The notes beneath the pieces were generated by a model that was not told the DNA's origin, made no database searches, and saw only the letters and a program-made list of their open reading frames with translations. From Chlorobiota bacterium (GTDB lineage: Bacteria > Bacteroidota > Bacteroidia > Bacteroidales > JAADGE01), in the NCBI GenBank assembly GCA_013153575.1, contig JAADEE010000049.1:1-10577 (forward strand): DNA of 10,577 nt, written 5' to 3'. The translations under genes and the position numbers were made by a program. How positions within the stretch are numbered: the stretch's first letter is position 1; each line of letters opens with the position of its first letter. This document shows positions 6,996 through 10,577 of the stretch, in pieces.

Positions 6996-7556
6996 ATGAC
7001 AAATCGTTGCCACTGGACAAATAATAATTCTTACAATATTGAGTATCACGATACTGAATGGGGTGTTCCTGTTCATGATGACAAGAAGTTATTTGAGTTT
7101 TTAGTTTTAGAAACGTTTCAAGCAGGACTAAGTTGGTTAACAATTTTAAAAAAAAGAGAGAATTTCAGAAAAGCATTTAACAACTTTAATTATTTAAAAA
7201 TATCTAAATATAATGAAGAAAAAGTATTAGAGTTAATAAATAATACTGGTATAATAAGAAACAAACTAAAAATAAATGCAACAATTTCTAATGCAAAATA
7301 TTTTATTGAAGTTCAGAAAGAATTTGGCTCTTTTGATAAATACATTTGGGGATTTGTAAATCATAAAACAATTAAAAATTCGTTTAAAACATGGGACGAA
7401 ATTCCGGCAACAAGCAAAGAATCTGATGCAATGAGCAAAGATTTAAAAAAACGAGGTTTTAAGTTTGTAGGTTCAACAATTTGTTATGCATTTATGCAAG
7501 CTACAGGTATGGTAAATGACCACGAAGTTAAATGTTTTAGATATAAAGAAGTATAA
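6996..7556 (+). CDS. tag: DNA-3-methyladenine glycosylase I
   Basis: Tag removes 3-methyladenine from alkylated DNA, the first step of base excision repair. The 186-residue protein matches Escherichia coli Tag (187 residues) along its length. Zinc ligands are all present: Cys5 (RCHW), His18 (YHDTEWGVP), His176 and Cys180 (NDHEVKC). The active-site Glu39 and aromatic Trp47 lie in LETFQAGLSWLTILKKRENF, where E. coli has LEGQQAGLSW. The C-terminal half carries KKRGFKFVGSTICYAFMQATG, the usual strand and helix before the zinc site. It begins the run tag, DUF1573, aminotransferase, hypE, with 15 nt to the next gene. The A-rich leader has no Shine-Dalgarno sequence, as is normal in Bacteroidota. 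No repair regulator such as ada lies nearby, so constitutive expression is likely. Confidence 0.97.
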   Translation: MTNRCHWTNNNSYNIEYHDTEWGVPVHDDKKLFEFLVLETFQAGLSWLTILKKRENFRKAFNNFNYLKISKYNEEKVLELINNTGIIRNKLKINATISNAKYFIEVQKEFGSFDKYIWGFVNHKTIKNSFKTWDEIPATSKESDAMSKDLKKRGFKFVGSTICYAFMQATGMVNDHEVKCFRYKEV

Positions 7557-7571
7557 TTAAACAACAAAACA

Positions 7572-7985
7572 ATGAAAAAAATATTTAATATAATTTTGAC
7601 AGTAACAATACTATTTACTGTTGCTTGTTCACAAGAAGAAGAAAAAAACAGCAATGCTGAAATGACATTTAAAGAAGATTTAACTTTTGATTATGGTAAA
7701 ATTCAGCAAAACAGTAACGGTGTTCACGAATTTGAATTTAAAAATACAGGTTCTGACCCACTTATTATTACAAATGTAAAATCATCTTGCGGCTGCACAG
7801 TTCCATCGTACCCAAAAGAACCAATTAAAAAAAATCAAAAAGAAAAAATTCATGTAAAATATAACACAAAAAAAATTGGTACATTTATGAAAACTATAAC
7901 AGTTTATTCAAATGCCAAAAATTCACCTGTTATTTTACACATTAAAGGAGAGGTATTAAAACCAGATACAACAAAAACAAAATAA
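7572..7985 (+). CDS. DUF1573-domain lipoprotein
   Basis: This 137-residue lipoprotein has a signal peptide ending T-V-A-C, so Cys19 should carry the lipid. Residues 34-128 form a DUF1573 domain, an immunoglobulin-like (ASH/MSP-type) beta sandwich. Its hallmarks are FDYGKI, then EFEFKNTGSDPLIITNV, then SSCGCTVPSYPKEPI, and a final strand ILHIKGEV. Cys73 and Cys75 form the family's CGC motif, which is conserved but of unknown role. Such proteins are abundant in Bacteroidota envelopes and none has a settled function. The gene lies 15 nt after tag and 23 nt before the aminotransferase on the same strand, so it is probably co-transcribed, but no functional link is evident. The C-terminal tail after residue 129 is short, polar and lysine-rich. 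Confidence 0.93.
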   Translation: MKKIFNIILTVTILFTVACSQEEEKNSNAEMTFKEDLTFDYGKIQQNSNGVHEFEFKNTGSDPLIITNVKSSCGCTVPSYPKEPIKKNQKEKIHVKYNTKKIGTFMKTITVYSNAKNSPVILHIKGEVLKPDTTKTK

Positions 7986-8008
7986 TTTCACATAAATAAA
8001 ATCAGCAC

Positions 8009-9202
8009 ATGCTAAATTTATCAGAAAGAGGAGCAAAAATGCCGGCTTCACCAATTAGGAAATTAGTTCCTTATGCAGAAGCAGCTAAAAAAAGAGGTAT
8101 AAAAGTTTACCATCTTAATATTGGACAACCCGACATAAAAACTCCGGAGATTGCATTTGAAGCAATAAAAAACTTCGAAATGAAAACTGCCGAATATACA
8201 CATTCAGCAGGTATTGAATCATACAGAAAAGGTCTTGCCGGATATTATAAAAATGTTGGTATTGATATTAACTATGAAGATATTATGATTACAACCGGTG
8301 GTTCAGAAGCTATAATTTTTACATTTATGACAACCTTAAACCCCGGAGATGAAGTTATAATTCCGGAGCCTTATTACACAAATTATAATGGCTTTGCTAT
8401 GCAAGCAGGAATAAAAATTGTTCCTGTAACTTCATACATTGAAGATGGATTTGCCCTACCTCCAATTGCTGATTTTGAAAAACTTATAACTCCTAAAACT
8501 AAAGCTGTTTTGGTGTGCAACCCTAATAACCCAACAGGTTATTTATACTCAAAAGAAGAGCTTCAACAATTACGAGATTTAGTAATAAAACACAATTTAT
8601 TTCTTTTTGCAGATGAAGTTTATAGAGAATTTTGTTATGATGGGCATGAACATTTTTCTGTTTTAAACCTTGATGGACTTGAAGAACATGCAGTTCTTTT
8701 TGATTCTGTTTCAAAAAGATATAGCGAATGTGGAATTAGAATTGGTGCATTAATCAGCAGAAATAAAAAAATAATTGAAGCCGCATTAAAGTACGGACAA
8801 GCAAGATTAAGTCCACCATTATTTGGACAAATTGCAGCCGAAGCATCTTTACAAGCAGGTGAAGAATATTTTAAAGAAGTTTATGATGAATATTTAGAAA
8901 GACGAAACTACATTATTAATGCAGTTAATAAAATTGATGGCGTTTTTGCACCAATGCCCAAAGGTTCGTTTTATGCAATATTAAGTTTACCTGTTGAAAG
9001 TGCAGAAGATTTTTGCGTTTGGCTTCTTAATGATTTTAATTATGAAGGTGAAACTGTAATGCTTGCCCCGGCACAAGGATTTTATGCAACACCCGGAGCC
9101 GGAAAAAATCAAGCTCGTTTAGCTTATGTTTTAAAAATTGAAGATTTAAAACGTTCTGTTAAAATTTTAGAAGAAGCTTTGAAGGTTTATAAAAACAAAT
9201 AA
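8009..9202 (+). CDS. PLP-dependent aminotransferase, class I/II (aspartate aminotransferase family)
   Basis: This 397-residue fold-type I aminotransferase transfers an amino group from an amino acid to a 2-oxo acid in the cytoplasm. All main cofactor residues are visible: the phosphate-binding turn TTGGSEA (residues 95-101), the NPNNPTG motif with Asn174, Asp202 and Tyr205 in ADEVY, the Schiff-base Lys236 in DSVSKRYSECGIRIG with Arg244, and the substrate-carboxylate Arg370 in NQARLAYV. An N-terminal NIGQPD (37-42) is typical of the Asp/aromatic/alanine aminotransferase subgroup. The exact substrate cannot be decided from sequence, so no gene symbol is given. It follows the DUF1573 gene by 23 nt, and its stop lies 2 nt before the GTG start of the HypE-like gene, so those two are probably translationally coupled. 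The Met-11 codon is a possible alternative start, but the N-terminal LSERG segment is usual in the group. Confidence 0.95.
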   Translation: MLNLSERGAKMPASPIRKLVPYAEAAKKRGIKVYHLNIGQPDIKTPEIAFEAIKNFEMKTAEYTHSAGIESYRKGLAGYYKNVGIDINYEDIMITTGGSEAIIFTFMTTLNPGDEVIIPEPYYTNYNGFAMQAGIKIVPVTSYIEDGFALPPIADFEKLITPKTKAVLVCNPNNPTGYLYSKEELQQLRDLVIKHNLFLFADEVYREFCYDGHEHFSVLNLDGLEEHAVLFDSVSKRYSECGIRIGALISRNKKIIEAALKYGQARLSPPLFGQIAAEASLQAGEEYFKEVYDEYLERRNYIINAVNKIDGVFAPMPKGSFYAILSLPVESAEDFCVWLLNDFNYEGETVMLAPAQGFYATPGAGKNQARLAYVLKIEDLKRSVKILEEALKVYKNK

Positions 9203-9204
9203 TT

Positions 9205-10263
9205 GTGAGCCCAAAAAAATTAAATTTTAACGCAACATGTCCTATTCCAATTACAGAATATGACAAAGTTATGCTTGCTCATGGAGGAGGAGGTTCAATG
9301 TCAAACAAACTTATTGAAAAAATGTTTTTTTCAGAATTTGACAATGAATACCTAAACCAAATGCACGATGGTGCCATTTTTCAAACAAAAAAAGGAAGAA
9401 TGGCATTTTCTACAGATTCTTTTGTTGTGCAACCGATATTTTTTCCGGGAGGAAATATTGGTGAACTTGCTGTTTATGGCACTGTAAATGATATTGCTTG
9501 TTGTGGTGCTGTACCTGAATATCTTTCTTTAGGATTTATTATTGAAGAAGGTCTTCCTATGGAAGATTTATGGAAAATTGTTCAATCGATAAAATTTGCA
9601 GCAAAAAAAGCAGGAGTAAAAATAGTAACCGGAGATACAAAAGTTGTTGAAAAAGGAAAAGGCGATAAAATTTTCATAAATACTTCAGGTGTTGGTTTTG
9701 TAAAGGACGGTATTAATATTTCTCCTAAAAACTGCAAAGCAGGAGATAAAATTATAGTCAGCGGAAATATTGCAGACCATGGAATTTGCATAATGTCATT
9801 ACGTGCCGGTTTAGAGTTTGAAACAGAAATTAAAAGTGATAGCGCACCTTTAAATCATATGATTAAAGAAATTTTAGATGTATCAGATAAAATAAATGTT
9901 TTACGCGACCCGACAAGAGGCGGACTTGCAAGTTCACTAAATGAAATTGCCTCATCATCGGACAAAGGTATTGTTATTTATGAAGATAAAATTCCTATAC
10001 GTGAAGACGTAAAAGGTGTGTGTGAAATGTTAGGTTTAGACCCTCTTTATGTTGCAAATGAAGGAAAACTTTTAGTTTTTGTTGCAGAAGAAGATGCTGA
10101 AAATGTTCTTTCTTTAATGAAAAAAAATGAATTTGGAAAAGATGCATCAATAATTGGTGAAGTACAAGAAACAAATGATAAAATTGTTAAACTTAAAACA
10201 TCAATTGGAACAACAAGAATTGTTGATATGATTTCCGGAGAACAACTACCAAGAATTTGCTAA
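9205..10263 (+). CDS. hypE: HypE-like hydrogenase maturation protein (AIR synthase fold)
   Basis: HypE dehydrates a thiocarbamoyl group on its C-terminal cysteine to thiocyanate, supplying the cyanide ligands of [NiFe] hydrogenase. This 352-residue protein has the full architecture: LAHGGGGSMSNKLIEKMF (24-41), the STDSFVVQPIFFPGG nucleotide-binding stretch (69-83), VNDIACCGA (94-102), VTGDTKVVEKG (141-151), RDPTRGGLASSLNEIA (from 234), and the terminal PRIC with Cys352 as the acceptor. The start is GTG at 9205, 2 nt after the aminotransferase stop; the next in-frame ATG (codon 23) would cut into the conserved N-terminus. No hypA, B, C, D, F or hydrogenase gene lies in the window, and the neighbour is an aminotransferase, so partners must be elsewhere or the protein serves another purpose. 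Other AIR-synthase relatives (PurM, SelD, ThiL) lack the PRIC end, which makes HypE the better call. Confidence 0.93.
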   Translation: MSPKKLNFNATCPIPITEYDKVMLAHGGGGSMSNKLIEKMFFSEFDNEYLNQMHDGAIFQTKKGRMAFSTDSFVVQPIFFPGGNIGELAVYGTVNDIACCGAVPEYLSLGFIIEEGLPMEDLWKIVQSIKFAAKKAGVKIVTGDTKVVEKGKGDKIFINTSGVGFVKDGINISPKNCKAGDKIIVSGNIADHGICIMSLRAGLEFETEIKSDSAPLNHMIKEILDVSDKINVLRDPTRGGLASSLNEIASSSDKGIVIYEDKIPIREDVKGVCEMLGLDPLYVANEGKLLVFVAEEDAENVLSLMKKNEFGKDASIIGEVQETNDKIVKLKTSIGTTRIVDMISGEQLPRIC

Positions 10264-10264
10264 A

Positions 10265-10577
10265 TTATTGCATCCATTTTTGAGCATCTTCAATATTTGA
10301 AAATGTCTTTATTTCTTTAAAAATCTTTTTGTCTTTTTTTATAATTGAGTTAACAGTTTTTAATAAATCGGAATCAGAAATAATTAATGCACTTTTATTA
10401 CGAATAAATTTACCTTTATTTTCTTTAAAAACAATAAATAAATCTTCTAAGCTTTTTGTATTTATACTTGAATCGAAACCTGTAAGGTCTGTTATTAAAT
10501 TAAAAGTTCGGCTAAAATTTTTATCTTGAAATTCCTTAACTTTTAAATTTGAATATTCATTTGGTGTAATTGTATCT
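10265..10577 (-). CDS. Small SpoIIAA-like/STAS-type protein, C-terminal part (partial)
   Basis: The - strand frame ending in TAA at 10265-10267 stays open for 103 codons to the window edge, so its start lies outside. The open run is long for such AT-rich DNA. The product has a regular alternating pattern: FNLITDLTGFDSS, then a helix (SLEDLFIVFKENKGKF), then KSALIISDSDLLKTVNSI, then IKTFSNIEDAQKWMQ at the end. A 'D-L-x-G-F' strand, a second 'A-L-I-I-S-D' strand and a final 'F-x-x-I-E-x-A-x-x-W' helix are reminiscent of SpoIIAA-like/STAS alpha-beta proteins, which end the same way. That assignment is by eye. It converges on hypE with only one base between the stop codons. A + strand ORF at 10329-10529 in the same region has no recognisable features and looks like its shadow. 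Confidence 0.75.
   Translation of the reverse strand, partial: DTITPNEYSNLKVKEFQDKNFSRTFNLITDLTGFDSSINTKSLEDLFIVFKENKGKFIRNKSALIISDSDLLKTVNSIIKKDKKIFKEIKTFSNIEDAQKWMQ

Noticed and set aside
9205..10263. SelD, PurM or ThiL instead of HypE
   Set aside because: The AIR-synthase fold is shared, but the C-terminal PRIC and the LAHGGGG start are HypE features, and no selenocysteine or purine genes are nearby.
10329..10529. 66-codon + strand ORF after hypE
   Set aside because: It lies wholly inside the longer - strand frame, has no family features and no plausible leader.

Overview
The window is AT-rich, gene-dense chromosomal DNA from a member of the Bacteroidota, probably an uncultured or anaerobic Bacteroidales/Marinilabiliales-type organism. 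The evidence is: family content (DUF6029 barrel, Omp28-related lipoprotein, type IX secretion-type C-terminal tail, DUF1573 lipoprotein), A-rich leaders with no Shine-Dalgarno sequence, and TAnnTTTG-type -7 promoter elements. The genus cannot be read from the sequence. Almost everything is on the + strand; one partial gene at the right edge is on the - strand.

Positions 1-3157 are an envelope block. The tail of an upstream gene (1-63) looks like a type IX secretion sorting signal. It is followed 6 nt later by a TlpA-like thioredoxin (70-588), a strong intrinsic terminator (598-621), a DUF6029 outer-membrane barrel (636-2315) and, 11 nt on, an Omp28-related lipoprotein with a CxxC in a thioredoxin-like setting (2327-3157). 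The barrel has only two cysteines, forming a C-x4-C pair near its C-terminus. Three consecutive envelope proteins therefore each carry a close cysteine pair, which suggests a shared thiol-redox job. This is the most interesting candidate system here, but the link is inference.

Positions 3158-6766 hold a CvpA-family membrane protein (3245-3757) and full-length, single-chain glycine dehydrogenase GcvP (3899-6766). Each has a -7-like promoter element. A perfect 10-bp inverted repeat brackets the gcvP promoter.

Positions 6767-6995 hold the small-type bacterial signal recognition particle RNA (about 6816-6922) with its own promoter and a U-rich end, then a promoter for the next gene.

Positions 6996-10263 are a tight same-strand run with gaps of 15, 23 and 2 nt: 3-methyladenine DNA glycosylase I (tag), a DUF1573 lipoprotein, a class I/II aminotransferase, and a HypE-like protein that starts with GTG and keeps the C-terminal Pro-Arg-Ile-Cys of hydrogenase-maturation HypE. 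No other hydrogenase gene is visible.

Positions 10265-10577 hold the C-terminal part of a small - strand protein, converging on hypE with one base between the two stop codons. It resembles SpoIIAA-like/STAS proteins. No tRNA, rRNA, CRISPR array, insertion sequence or phage gene was seen.
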